Assembly: GCA_021397835.1 (NCBI GenBank)
Contig: JAJFZO010000256.1
Location: forward strand, 692,001-756,000
Length of the DNA stretch: 64,000 bases
Direction: 5' to 3'
Origin: Moringa oleifera
Taxonomy: Eukaryota; Streptophyta; Magnoliopsida; Brassicales; Moringaceae
The position numbers were made by a program, and so were the translations under genes. This document shows, one piece after another, positions 37,230-49,335 of this stretch (position 1 is the first letter of the stretch; the number at the start of each line of letters is the position of its first letter). The notes under the pieces were generated by a model. That model saw only the letters and a program-made list of their open reading frames with translations, was not told where the DNA came from and ran no database searches.

Positions 37230-38290
37230 ATAATAATAGATTACGAAATTGTCTTTATTAAAAGGGCAAATTAGTAAATTCAAAAATAAATATTAAAATT
37301 TTATATAAGTTTTATTTTAAATTAATTTAAATTTATTTGTAATTATGAAGTTTTAATTGAAGAATTTTTGAAAATCTATTAATCAGTACCATCATTGACG
37401 GATGTCAACTTCCTAATTTTGGAGCTGAAATTTAAATTCTTTGTAACTTGAAAATTTATTAAAATTTAATGCAATTTTTTTTTACTCTGAATGAGTTTAT
37501 ATTTGTCGTAATATTAAAATATTTTTTAAAAATTTATAATATAAAAATCATAAAAAATAATTTATAAATTAAATTTTATTCAAATTTAAAATATGAATTC
37601 TAATGAAGTATAAAATATATTTAAATTATTTTTTAAAATTTTAATAATATAAGTATTTTAAATTTTTATAATTATTTAAATTAAAAATTAATTTAAATCA
37701 AATCAATCATAAAATTGATTTATTATTTTTTAAAATATTAAAAATTATTAAATAAAACAGATTACAGGTCATAATTTTATATAATATTAAATAAAATATT
37801 TTTAAAATTTTATTTTATAAAATAATTTAAAATGATAAAAATAGAGCTTGTTGCATTGTTTTTGCCTTTATTGATGATTCTTGCATCTTCTGTCTCTTTC
37901 TGATTTTTCAGTCACCCAAAGTAAGTTAAATATAAGCTTTTTATCCTAATCAAGCATATTATTCTAGAAAATTAGAGTTTTTTTTATGAGATAAAGATAA
38001 ATATGTGACACAAACTAGCTTATTTGTAATTTCTGTTAGATCTTACTTTTATATATTTTATAAGAAATTAACACTCATAGAAGTCTTAATTTTTCAATAA
38101 TTATAGATAAAATTTTTATATAATATTATTTTTTATTCATATAAATATACATATATATTAATAAAATAAATTTTTATTTTACTTTAAACGAAACATTACT
38201 CATTTTAATACCAATCATTATTGATACACAATCCACGATTTTATCTCTATATCAAATAATCGAGTCCAACATGACATTGTTTTTAAATTA
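37230..38290. other. AT-rich spacer between MFS copies 3 and 4
   Basis: This is extremely A+T-rich sequence with short runs of A and T and no ORF of note. It has no counterpart of similar appearance between copies 2 and 3. It may mark the junction of the segmental duplication or a decayed element. No terminal repeats were found. Confidence 0.5.
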
Positions 38291-38642
38291 ATTATGCCTG
38301 AATGATATACAATTTGAGAAGTTTTACTGAGTAAGAAGATAATATCACAGGGAATTACATCCGGGTAGGAGGCCTGCCTTCTGCGGTGAAGAAGATTATT
38401 CAATGGAAAGAATGGACATTAAGTAGTTTCAGCTGCTCAGAATTGAAAAAGAGCCAAGGATCAAACTGGTTCTGGTGGGAGGACTCTTCACACATTTTGT
38501 CAGGATTTAATAAGCTCTCCTGTGTGGAAAAATCAAAAGATATGCTCATAGGTTTCTTTCTCAGGAAAGTGATAGAATCACATCAGACAGGGGGGCAGTA
38601 AGGAGAAGTAAGCTATATCAGGTGGATCTTCCTGTATAGTAG

Positions 38643-41600
38643 CTATGCATCCATGCTGCTATTGCTGATCTTGTGACTTGGAGGAACAGGCCTTATCATA
38701 ACACTCTGCACAAAGGCAATCATCTGCAGAAAACCAAGTGGTTTCAGCTCCAGGAGCAAATGACAGATTGGTCACTCCAATGTTAGAATTTATCCAGATC
38801 AGAAGTTTCAATTAGAACTCATTTCATTTGCATAACATTAACAGTTTTCGAAAAATCAATAGGTGAGGAGGGTTAGCCGGAGGTTACCATCCAAGAGGGA
38901 AACATGAAAAATGATCTACGAAGAGTGAACATACCCCTGTTAAGCTAACGCACATAATACTGAAGCCAGGGAAATCAAATGGTGCTTTTTCAGACAGGAA
39001 CAAAGCTGGATGGACAGAAAGAGAATTGGTTAATATCAATGGTATTAAAAACTGAGAACTGAAGAATATCAATATACCTGTCAGAGGACTAAAAATCAAT
39101 GGAGATATGATGTTGGCGAGGGAACTTATGCCTGAGATGCACCCTTGAGCCTTCCCCTGTTTAATCAGTTAAAGTGAAAAAGGGAAGAGAAAAGAGCAAA
39201 GTTTTGATGCACAAAATTGAAGAAAATTAAGGTAAAAGGGTAAGAAAAAATTCTATGATCCTTGCAAGCATTAGATAAGTAACGTCACTTGGAACTTCCG
39301 TGAAAAGAAAATGCAACATATAGTTTTGGGAAAGCTATGAAGTGATGCTGAAGCCTACCTGCTCATTGGGCGTGACTTGTCTTGATGCAATGCTCCGCAT
39401 CTGCAAGTTAGAATATTTAGTCAAAGGTCATGAGGCTGTCAGTGAAAGAACAAAACTAATGGCAGGGTAGAAGCAAGTAACTTACACATGGGAGCACAAA
39501 AGCAATGAAAATGGCAAACAGAGTGGTGCTAAATACAGCCTGCAGGAAACCATTTTGAAGATTTAGCGGCCACAAAAGGAAATTATAGAAGCAAATACCA
39601 GAGCATTTGAAGGAACACATAAACAATGCACTTGGTGAAAGCAGAATTTCCAGATTAAGAGCAAACCAGGAGATAAAGTTTTAATCTAGTTATATTACAG
39701 AAGATGAAGCTGGAAACATCAGCTGAAGAATTTACCCAAACTGACCATGCTATGCTGCAGAGAAATGTCTGCAGGAAAACAAGTAAATCATACATCATTT
39801 TCAAGTCAATGTAAATGGCTTATAAGATCACAAGCATTTCCAAAACAAAAATCTCACTGAAAAATATTTAGATGAAGAGGACTTACACCCATACTGCTCA
39901 TGAAAAGCCCTAATGAAAGCAGTACTTCCTCCCTCACTCTAGGTGCCAGCACGGGCATGAGAAGCAGCTGTAAAGGAACATATGACAATATTCAGCTAAT
40001 AGGAAAAAAGGTTGAGACAACAAATTTGGAAAGAAAAAAAAAATGTTGTTCTAAAGAGCTGTAGACAGCAACAAGCAATTCCATAATACATACCTGTGAA
40101 ATGGTTGCTACGGCCCCAAAAATCAGCATTAGATCAGCATACTGGTTTTTTGCGAAGTGAAAACGAGCCTTTAAGTAGTACTGCATGGTACAAGATTTTC
40201 CAACTTAAAAGTAAGGAGTAGTTGATACAACTTTTGAGTCAAAAAAATAAATCAGTGGAGACCACAACAATTCAGAATTATAAAATTTAAAGTACATGAT
40301 ATTTCAAAAGAATAGTTTTTTGCAGCTTTAGTCTCATCCTTATTCTTAAAAATGTAACATTCAGGATTAGAAATAAGAGCTCTGCTTCTTGGTTATAAGC
40401 ATGTGCTACCCCTCAATTCTATTCAATGTCGTGTTCATTTTAACTTAGAAGTTGGATTTGTCCAGATGCCATGGCACTTGAATCTGGCTTGCAATTATTT
40501 TCAACCATGCATTTCAGTTAATCAGAAATCTATTGATTGATAACTCATACTTTCTCATATAGGGAAGATATGTACCAGCACGGAAACTTGCTTGCCACTA
40601 TCTTCAAGATTGAAGAAGAATGCAACAACCATTGCTTGCAAAAAGATTGTGCTGCAATACAAGGTCTTATAAGTGTAACTGGCTAAAATTATAACAAGAA
40701 GATAACAGAGAATAAGAATTGATTGAAGAAGTTACACCAAGTCTTTTAACATAGGTAAGTAATCACATGAATTTTGTCATTGGCATAATAACAATATATT
40801 AGCATCTTTCCTGCAAAAAAATACGTGATGCTATATATTTCTCATCACAAAAGGGTTTTCAGATTCCGCAGCTGTTACCAATGAACGAATAATCAGAAAG
40901 TAAGAGGTAGCCACTTATATAAAGCCCTGATTTCTTAAGCATCAAAGCTAGTATTAGGCAGTCAGATTTCTTCTCTTAATGCAAACACTGATAACGTCAT
41001 ATAGTGGAAGGGAATGTAAAGTATGACTTCTGGACTTTCCCTTTGAAGTGAACCCCTTCTCCCTCCCCTGAAGAAAGGAAACTAGAATGATGAACTTGCA
41101 GTTTGGTTAAAGTACATGCAAGATCTGAGCATAAAACCATGAAAAGATGTTATAGCAACTCTTACCTACTCTTCACCAAGTAAATAATGTCCCTCATTGA
41201 TGGAATCTTCTTGAATCCTGGGGCTGGTTTTCCTGAATTATCACCATCATTATGGTTGATGCCTGATCCACCTTCCAAGATTGGTTGTGTCAGGCTTCGT
41301 GAATTATCACCATCGTTATGGTTGATGCCTGATCCACCTTCCAAGATTGGTTGTGTCAGGCTATCACTTTCACGTATGCTTTCCTTGAGGAAAACTTTCA
41401 TGTAAACTGCTGCAAGGATCGATACAAATGCTGCAACCTGTAAAAAATTAACAATATCACTTCCACATGATGATCCAATATAATAAGAAGCAATAATAGG
41501 GAAAGATGAAAAAGAAAACCTGAAATGTAGAGATAGAGGAAAGGAAACGAGCTGCTAATGTTCCAATGAGAAACGAGCCTGTTGATGCACCTGATAGAAT

Positions 41601-43484
41601 CCCAAAAGCTGATGCTCGTCCCTCTGTAGTGCTGTCTGCCTGCACAGAGGCAAATATCACTACCTACATAGATAGTGCTGAAAGCTATATGTATAAACTC
41701 ACACAAGATTATCCACCGTAAAAAGTTGGCCTTTCTTTTGTAAGTTTCTGTGTCACAAGGGAGTGGGTGATCTTACATAACAATCAATCAACTCCAAAGG
41801 TAAATTGATGGAAAACAGGCCAAGAATAAATTGTAATACACAGTTGGGAGTACACTTTCTCATTGCTTTTCTTTGTTTTTGGATACAGTGGATTCCTATC
41901 AAACAATTTGTCCCGATGATATTCAGTGGTGAGGAATAGTTTGAGATTACCACATAAGCATGAGCCAGGCAGATAACGGTGCCTTCACAAACTAGGCCAG
42001 TGAGAGTCCTGAACACGTAGTAAGCATAAAAGAAGTTGGTTTCCATGCTATATCCCAGTATAGCTGCAAAAACATAGGCCATAACTTAAGATAGTGTCTT
42101 CTTCAGGAATGTGGTATAAGAAGAAAAAACCATCCATTTCACTTGACCATGAGTAAGAGAAAAGCAACCTTGGAGGCAAAATAAACAGAGCCAAACATCT
42201 GCCAGATATTAAGTGCACAAAATAACTCCGGCAAAAATGATGCCCTTTTGATATTAGCCGTTGAATTATTTAAGAATGTACAAGGATATGGACACAAAAA
42301 TATCTTACAAAAGTTTCTAGACCGTGATCAAATTTGAGCAATTAAGCATACACCTAATCAAAATGGATAGAAAGCCACTTTAAAGGTGAGCCATCCACTC
42401 AAGTGTGGGACCATAAGATCACCAATAAATATAATCCAAGCACTTTAAAGCTCCCAACATAAATATTCTTCTGGGTGACGCAGTCAATTATGAGCCACTA
42501 ACTATTAAAGAGAAAAAAGTATAAGTGATTCATACCTGGGGGAATTATGGACAAAGTCATAGGAACTGTGAGCAATGCTTTCCTTCCATATTTGTCAGAT
42601 AGATTTCCAATTACTGGCATCATAACCACTGAGCCCAACCCTATGATCTGCAATCAACTCGGTCATTAGTAAAGATGGGAAACTTTCCCAAAACCGATAA
42701 TCTCTAAGGAAGAGGAACCCTTTTTTTTTCTCCTTTTCATTTAATTACTAAGTTGAAGTATATCGGCTTAAGAAAAATATATAGTCAGTTCTAACGTATG
42801 TACATATACACACGCGTACACACACATATATGTAAGCTATAAAGCTATTTTCATCCGTTCATACCAGATGATCCAGTGCTATATATATATGCAGTTGTTA
42901 TTAAAAAGCAAAAGTTAAAAGCCAATATTTACAAACAAATCAATTCTCTCTTTGTGTCTAGCTGTAAATTGGCATGCATTGAGATTAACCCAAAAGAGAA
43001 GAGGCGGAACTTTAACAGAAACATACTTTTACCAGTTTAGCAGTATGCCTTATTACTTCAAGATATTTCTTCTGCTTCTTGATTAACAACTTAACGCAGG
43101 AGAAAGAATAAATTAAGAATGGATATATTCAGATAGTAAGATGAGATACAACAACTCTAGGAAGATTTATGAACTCCAAAGTTGGTTTTACACTTGAGAA
43201 TCCTTTCCATTTTAATAACAAGAAATTAACCAGATGAAAAATCTGAAGAGAAAGCTGAATGACTAATGACAACCCAGTGTAAAGAAAACAAAGTGAGCTC
43301 TGAGAAAGCATACGGCTTGTTGGATCCCGGAGAGGTAAATGGCAAGAGAGCATTCATCCCGACCAGGGCAAACGGCCAACATGGTGACATCGGTGAGGGC
43401 CGGACTCACGACGTGGGTCGCAAACCCAGAGAGGAATACCGTCACGAAGAGATGGCTCAAACCCATGAGTGTTAGCTCGTTCAT
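38643..43484 (-). CDS. MFS transporter, HIAT1/TetA-like (MEE15 group), tandem copy 4
   Basis: It has the same 14-exon plan, and every exon is open with canonical borders. Exon 1 is about 43484-43314 (MNELTLMGLSHLFV, 57 codons). Exon 2 at about 42648-42538 has motif A (GNLSDKYGRKALL), and exon 3 at about 42064-41952 has YAYYVFRTLTGLV. Exon 4 is about 41640-41521 and exon 5 about 41438-41166. Exons 6 to 14 run from about 40654 to 38643, and the protein ends SNSSMDA. Exon 5, the cytosolic central loop, carries a 22-codon in-frame duplication (unit SLTQPILEGGSGINHNDGD plus three residues) that is single in copy 3. Product length is about 460 residues. The substrate is unknown and membrane location is inferred from the helices. 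It appears functional, in contrast to its sister copy 3. Confidence 0.88.
41235..41366 (-). repeat. 66-bp in-frame tandem duplication in exon 5 of MFS copy 4
   Basis: Two adjacent 66-bp units begin GAATTATCACCATC at 41235 and 41301 on the plus strand and are nearly identical, with one visible substitution (CATTATGG against CGTTATGG). The change adds 22 residues to the hydrophilic loop between the two six-helix halves. Copy 3 has a single unit. Confidence 0.92.
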
Positions 43485-45477
43485 CTTTCTCTCAACGAAC
43501 TATAAGCTTTACCCACAGCAAACTACCACGCTCCCTAAGCAACCTTCGAAAACTGACGGTCCTTGTTATAAAGCAGGCATATAATATAATAATTAACATA
43601 CCTCCCTCCTCAAGCAACAGGATGTTCCAGGGCCTGATTGAGACTGACATGGATGTGGAGACCGTGTTACAGTTAAAATTACGAAAACATCCTTATTAAA
43701 AATGAAAATTAATAAATTCCAAAAAAAATAAGTGAACCACATGCGTCGTGACTGGTGAGTGTGGTAACTGGTAAGGTTTATTTCCTCACGTGGTTATCAA
43801 TTATTGACATAAAACGACAGACATCAATTTCATGAGTTTGTATTTATTCTAATTATGAAATCCCAAAAAGTCAAAGAATATTTTCGGAAATCCACTACTC
43901 AATCTATCTACTAAGCATTATAATCAATTAAAGTTTTAATTGCATATTTCATCATGGATTTTAAATTTTTGATGAAATTAAACATGTCATTAAAAACATG
44001 TTTTATATTTAATGAGAAATTAGGTTACTCGTGATTTTGATCGGATATTCATTTTCCACATCTTATAAAAAAATAAATACCCATAAAAAATCTTAATTTT
44101 CAACAATTTTTCAATTTTCTAAAAAAATAAATAAATAGATGAAGACAGTTCATTCCCAATTTTCCAATTTTTTATTAGGGTTTTTTTTAAAAAAAATTGT
44201 TAACTTTTAAGGGCATTTTATTTATTTAAAAAAAAATGGTGGCAAGGCGAGCAATTCATTTCCAGGTGAAGACAGGCCTTTTTGAAATAGAAATGCAAGC
44301 TCACGCACTCTCAATTGGGTTGTTGGCTATTGTGTGTCGTTTAATGCAGAAAGAAAGAATCTTTTGGCATTTTGCTCAATGTTGGATGAAACAAGTGACG
44401 CAAAAGGTGTGGTTGGTAATTAAAGAAGAATTGGTAAAAGGTCTGGAGATAAGATTTAGGCTCTGCTGTGGAGCCAAAAATAGTAGGGGACACTACCCAA
44501 CTAATTATATTCTATGTACACCTTTTTGATACACTATGAATATACACATACATATTGCCGAAACGCCCATTTCTGATTGTTTTGGTGTTATGAGTTGAAG
44601 TACTTTATTTTTTAACTGCCAATGATCATAATATTATAAACAATCTGGACTCGAAAAATTGCAATTTTGCACTACGGATCTATCCGTTTTGAACTTAGGA
44701 AAACAATTTAATTAAATACTGGATGATGGCATCCAAAGACAGGCCATACCCAGCTCAGCCAACTAAATGCGGCATCATTAATGTTGCTCTTTTTGAACTC
44801 ACCTACCTTTAATACACATATTTACTTCATTAATTGTTTATTATATGATAGGAAGCTCTCCTAGCTACAGTTAATTAACCTTTTTATATATACCTAATCA
44901 AACACCGAGCTAACTCAATATAATATGTTAAGACTCCCTCATTTCCGGCATCCGGATTGTCAATTCCAGCTTTAAAGGTTGGTGGATTTAGTTAGGATTT
45001 TTATCATCATATATATGAATTAATAGAATAATCAAAAAATAATTAAGATTTTTTTTTGTTGATCTGAATTGCGTTAATTTCCAAAAAATAAAAAAAAATT
45101 ATTAATTTTATTAAATTATCTTGTATAAAAATATTACTCAACTCAAATTAACAGAAGATTTTGATGCTTGCTCTCTTTGGCTACGTTGTTTAGGCAAGTG
45201 ACTGATTAAATAACTCTTTATGGGTTGACAACTAGGGCTTAATCTCAACAGCCAATTAGAGAGATGATTAGCCTCCCGTTTGAATATCTCATGAAGTCAA
45301 AGGCACAGAATGCCACTTCATTTTTGAATGATTGGATATTTAATTTATTGTTTAAGCGACCAATTATCAGGATCAATCATTTTGAGACTCTTCAGGGATT
45401 ACTATATATCTAAGCCTGAAGCACTGAAAACAGATTCATTGATTCATTCCAAGGTCACTGGAAAAATTAAAGAAATA
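43485..45477. other. Intergenic region upstream of MFS copy 4
   Basis: It contains the copy 4 promoter side. A TATA-like TTTATAAC on the minus strand lies at about 43565-43573, some 80 bp before the start codon. Long AT-rich sequence follows. An ORF at 44236-44529 has no recognisable domain. No transposon ends or RNA genes were recognised. Confidence 0.45.
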
Positions 45478-45870
45478 ATGGAGTTGAAGCATGGAGATCA
45501 AGGCAAGGCATCACCGAAGAGAGAGTTCAAGAGCAGAAACAGAAGAACCCAGAAGAGCTCTCTGTTGGCAGCCATTGCAGAAGCTAACGGTGGAGAAGTT
45601 GTCTGCGAAACTGGTGAAGATGGAGTTGTGAAGATGAAGATTGTGGTGAAGAAACAAGACTTGAACCAGATGCTAGAGGTGATGAAGGGTTCTTGCAACG
45701 TCGCTCATCAACCACCGTCTTCCCTGTCGTCGTCGCCGTCGCTATTGTCGATAGAGCAACGCCTGAATCCCTTACGGAAAAGGCAGCTTTCTAGAGGCAT
45801 TGCCCTGAAGGAGAGCCGGAGGCGGCGTTCATGGATCCCTGAACTCCAAAGCATCCCTGAGGAGCTTTGA
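45478..45870 (+). CDS. Small uncharacterised basic plant protein, 130 residues
   Basis: I do not recognise this gene. The chosen ATG at 45478 starts MELKHGDQGKAS. The frame is open further upstream, but that part has low-complexity UTR-like character and a less likely start. A basic N-terminus (KREFKSRNRRTQKSS) is followed by SLLAAIAEANGGEVV, then the conserved-looking segment VVKMKIVVKKQDLNQMLEVM, a serine-rich linker, and a basic C-terminus (SRRRRSWIPELQSIPEEL). The segment MKIVVKKQDLNQML is reminiscent of the C-terminal motif of plant DUF4228/PADRE proteins, but the N-terminal glycine and cysteine motif of that family is missing, so this is a weak hint. The coding-like codon periodicity and Ser/Pro-rich linker suggest a real short gene. 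Its location in the cell is unknown. Confidence 0.6.
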   Translation: MELKHGDQGKASPKREFKSRNRRTQKSSLLAAIAEANGGEVVCETGEDGVVKMKIVVKKQDLNQMLEVMKGSCNVAHQPPSSLSSSPSLLSIEQRLNPLRKRQLSRGIALKESRRRRSWIPELQSIPEEL

Positions 45871-45877
45871 GCTGATC

Positions 45878-45914
45878 TTTTTTTTTTTTTTTTTTGGGGG
45901 CGCCCCCGGGGGGT
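45878..45914. repeat. T18 run followed by a GC-only block
   Basis: Eight bases after the stop of the small gene, 18 T are followed by GGGGGCGCCCCCGGGGGGTGG, in otherwise AT-rich DNA. The GC block is nearly self-complementary (GGGGGCGCCCCC). This is very unlike its surroundings and could be a strong hairpin or a sequencing or assembly artefact. Confidence 0.75.
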
Positions 45915-46923
45915 GGTTGGTTTACGCCATTGTAGACGTCATGCTGATTTATTAAATAGTTATTTTTTGATCAGCAAATAAAAAGAAATTTTTTGTTATT
46001 AACTTTGATCTTATTGGTCAAAGTGATCATGTAAATGCAAATGAAAATTGGATTTATTTTGTACTACATGAGATTGTTTAATCATATTAAAAACTTGTAC
46101 CAATTGATAAAATTATTATAATAAATATCAAAAAATCATAAATTAAACTCATCTTTTAATTTTAATTATATTGTATCAATTAAATCAATTATATATTAAT
46201 TTTTCAGTTATGATGTATCATTATTGAAATATTTTTAAAATAACTTAAACAAATTTTTTATCTTATTTTAAATTTATTTTTTAATAAATAATTTTTTACT
46301 CATAATTTATTATTAATAAGTTTTAAAACTTTTAATAATATAAAAAATTTAAAACAAATTTAGTATTCAAAAGATTTTTTTTTTTAGTAGTACATCTTAT
46401 GTTTGTGTCAAAATTCATTGTACAATGCTAACCTTAATTTAAATATTATTATTTTTTTGATAATATTTAAATTAAATTAAATTGAAAAATAAAATATATA
46501 ATTGATTTAATTAATATTTTGGAGTAAGAGATAAAAATTAGATATAATTTATATTTTTTGATATTTATGGAAATAAATTAAATTATTTTTAATTGTTATT
46601 AAAAATAATGTAGTTTATTTTGAGAGAATGTTGTATAAGTATCCAATAATATAGAGACAAAGGCAAGACAATGTCACAAGTACGTGCCTTCATGCTTATA
46701 TACATGTTACCAGTAATTTAAGCGCAATCATAGGCTTTGCATGTGATCATTACCTGTCTTGTTAGCGGGACAAAACTGTACCAGGCAACGAATAAGGGAC
46801 TTAAGGGTACCAGAAATAACTGTTTTCCTTTGGTCGCCCGCCAAACATGAGAAGAGAAATCCTTCAATCTTAACGGCTATTCTCGCGATCGCTTGATTCC
46901 TGGAATCTTGAGAGCCCCTAGAT
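45915..46923. other. AT-rich intergenic region before the DYW PPR gene
   Basis: This is mostly A+T-rich non-coding sequence. From about 46660 the composition normalises toward the promoter and 5' UTR of the next gene. No gene was seen. Confidence 0.5.
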
Positions 46924-49335
46924 ATGGCTGCAACGCTGCTTGTTCACAACTACTTCTACAACTCCAACACACACAGAAGACCGGAAACAGGAAAAAAGAA
47001 TCAGAGCTCGGACAATGTGATCAAGCGAAGAATCCGGAAATCAGCTCGATTTGGTAGAAGCCAATCAGAAAGCTCAAATGCGGTTAAACCCAACAGTCTT
47101 GCCCTTACACGCGCTCTCTTCGATTTAGTTGATTCTGGGTCCATGGATAATGCCCTCGATCTGTTTGAAGAAATGAACCCCTTAGATTGCTATATTTGGA
47201 ATGTAATGATCAGAGGATATGTCAAGAACGGAATGTTTGAACAAGCCATGGATTTTTATTATAGAATGGGTTCCGAAGGAGTTTGCTCTGATAATTTCAC
47301 TTACCCGTTTGTGATCAAAGCGTGTGCTGGTTTGCTGTCATTGGTTGAAGGACAAAAGGTTCATGCAAAGTTATTGAAGCTTGGGTTTGATTTGGATGTT
47401 TATGTTGGTAATTCCCTTATTGCTATGTACATGAAGCTTGGGTGTGTTGAGGATGCGGAGACAGTGTTCGAAGAAATGATTTTAAGAGACTTGGTTTCTT
47501 GGAATTCTTTGATTAGTGGGTATAATATGGTGGGTGATGGTTTGAGCTCCTTGCTGTGTTTCAAAGAAATGCTGGATTTTGGAATAAAACCTGACAGGTT
47601 CAGCATGATCAGTTCTCTCGGTGCTTCTGCTCTTCAGCGTTGTTTGCACAGCGGCAAGGAAATTCATCGCGAGGTGATTAGAAATGGGCTCGAGATGTCC
47701 ATGGACATTATGGTTCAAACATCACTTATTGACATGTACAGTAAATGTGGTGAAGTGGGCTATGCAGAGAGGTTATTTGATAGAATTTTTCCTAGAAACA
47801 TTGTGGCTTGGAATGCTATGATAGGTGGTTATGCTCTAAATTCTGAATTCAACAATTCTTTTGCCTGCTTGAAAAAGATGTTCAAGGATGAAAACAAATT
47901 GAATCCTGATACTATTACTTTGATCAATCTGCTCCCTGCTTGTGCACAGTTAGGGGCTCTCCTGAATGGTAAATCTATTCATGGCTATGCCATTAGAAAA
48001 GGGTTCTTGCCTCATATAGTTCTGGACACTGCTTTGATTGACATGTATGGAGAGTGTGGGAAGTTGAAATTGGCCGAGAGAATATTTTCTCGAATGACGG
48101 AAAGGAACTTGATATCATGGAATGCCATCATTGCTGCTTATGTACAAAATGAACGGAACAAAGAAGCATTGGAACTGTTTCAAAATCTTTGGAGTACACT
48201 GGTTGCCCCCGATGCTATTACCATTGCTAGCATCCTGCCAGCTTATGCAGAATCTGCCTTGTCGAGGGAGGCTGCACAAATTCATGCTTATATCATAAAA
48301 TCTGAGCTTGAATCAAATGTCATCATCTCAAATTCAATCGTGTACATGTATGCAAAGTGTGGGGATCTTCAAACTGCTAGGAGATGTTTCAATGGCATTC
48401 ATTATAAGGATGTTGTCACATGGAATACTGTCATTATGGCTTATGCCATTCATGGTTTCGGAAGATTGTCCATCCAGTTATTTTCTGAGATGGAGGAAAG
48501 AGGTATAAAACCAAATGAGAGCACTTTTGTTTCCCTGTTATCATCTTGTAGCATTTCTGGCCTGGTGGATGAAGGATGGGCATTTTTCAATTCGATGAGA
48601 AGGGACCATGGTATTGAGCCTGGAATAGAACATTATGGCTGTATGCTTGATCTTATTGGTCGTGGAGGAAATCTTAGCGAAGCCAAGAGTTTCGTTGAAG
48701 AAATGCCTTTGGTCCCAACAGCCAGGATATGGGGTTCTCTACTGTCTGCTAGTAGAAACAATAAAGACATAGTTTCAGCAGAACTTGCAGCGAATCAGAT
48801 TTTATCAATGGAACATGACAACACAGGGTGTTATGTCTTGCTTTCTAACATGTATGCTGAAGCTGGGAGGTGGGAAGATGTTGAACGCATCAAATGTCTG
48901 ATGCAGAAGCAAGGACTATCTAAAACTGTTGCTTGCAGCCTGGTTGAAACCAACTCTGCAACACACAGGTTCATCAACCATGACAGATCCCATGCTGCAA
49001 AGAACATGATCTATGATGTCTTGGATATTATCTCGAAAAGGGTAAGTGAAGATGTTTATGTTCATAACTTATCCAAGTTCAGACCACTGGATTTGTTGAA
49101 GGAGAGACAGAATTTGCCGGAGAATCACAGTGTAAGACTAGCAATTTGTTTCGGTTTGATATCCACAAAATTAGGAAAGCCTGTTCTTGTTAGGAAAAAC
49201 AGTAGAATTTGCCAAGACTGCCACAGAATTGCAAAGAAGATCTCCAAAATCACACAGAGAGAGATCATCCTAGGAGATTCCAAGGTGTTTCACCACTTCC
49301 ATAAGGGTAATTGCTCATGTGGAGATTACTGGTAA
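46924..49335 (+). CDS. PPR protein, PLS class with E and divergent DYW domain (At4g35130-like)
   Basis: A single exon encodes 803 residues. A basic N-terminus (about 60 residues, [13 protein letters not shown]) suggests an organelle presequence; the Arabidopsis relative At4g35130 is predicted chloroplastic. PLS repeats run from about residue 60 to 600 ([38 protein letters not shown]). E motifs follow ([27 protein letters not shown]). The C-terminus is DYW-like: CQDCH at residues 763-767 and a terminal [13 protein letters not shown]. However, the deaminase HxE motif is HSV at residues 735-737, and the segment before it is short and lacks the usual consensus. In known DYW proteins that glutamate is the proton shuttle for C-to-U editing, so autonomous editing activity is doubtful. 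Zinc-ligand cysteines remain. It may act with another DYW protein or in a non-editing role. Confidence 0.9.
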   Translation: MAATLLVHNYFYNSNTHRRPETGKKNQSSDNVIKRRIRKSARFGRSQSESSNAVKPNSLALTRALFDLVDSGSMDNALDLFEEMNPLDCYIWNVMIRGYVKNGMFEQAMDFYYRMGSEGVCSDNFTYPFVIKACAGLLSLVEGQKVHAKLLKLGFDLDVYVGNSLIAMYMKLGCVEDAETVFEEMILRDLVSWNSLISGYNMVGDGLSSLLCFKEMLDFGIKPDRFSMISSLGASALQRCLHSGKEIHREVIRNGLEMSMDIMVQTSLIDMYSKCGEVGYAERLFDRIFPRNIVAWNAMIGGYALNSEFNNSFACLKKMFKDENKLNPDTITLINLLPACAQLGALLNGKSIHGYAIRKGFLPHIVLDTALIDMYGECGKLKLAERIFSRMTERNLISWNAIIAAYVQNERNKEALELFQNLWSTLVAPDAITIASILPAYAESALSREAAQIHAYIIKSELESNVIISNSIVYMYAKCGDLQTARRCFNGIHYKDVVTWNTVIMAYAIHGFGRLSIQLFSEMEERGIKPNESTFVSLLSSCSISGLVDEGWAFFNSMRRDHGIEPGIEHYGCMLDLIGRGGNLSEAKSFVEEMPLVPTARIWGSLLSASRNNKDIVSAELAANQILSMEHDNTGCYVLLSNMYAEAGRWEDVERIKCLMQKQGLSKTVACSLVETNSATHRFINHDRSHAAKNMIYDVLDIISKRVSEDVYVHNLSKFRPLDLLKERQNLPENHSVRLAICFGLISTKLGKPVLVRKNSRICQDCHRIAKKISKITQREIILGDSKVFHHFHKGNCSCGDYW

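Larger units (their letters stand above)
31560..43680. repeat. Tandem segmental duplication carrying MFS copies 3 and 4
   Basis: The unit around copy 3 (about 31560 to 37220) matches the unit around copy 4 (about 38290 to 43680) in exons, introns and both flanks. For example, the downstream block with TAGTTTCAGCT and CAAACTGGTTCTGG occurs at about 31731-31780 and again at about 38422-38475. The upstream block with ACATGGATGT is shared at about 37208 and 43648. Between the two lies an AT-rich spacer. Copy 1 and copy 2 introns are not visibly related to this unit, so this is the youngest duplication of the array. Confidence 0.8.

Noticed and set aside
37230..38290. AT-rich spacer as an organelle DNA insertion or LTR element
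   Set aside because: No organelle gene, no LTR, no primer-binding site and no coding remnants were found.
44236..44529. 97-residue ORF upstream of MFS copy 4
   Set aside because: No recognisable domain, no splice-consistent continuation, set in AT-rich intergenic DNA.
45328..45477. Upstream extension of the small basic protein by 50 residues
   Set aside because: The sequence has UTR-like composition and no conserved character; the ATG at 45478 is preferred.
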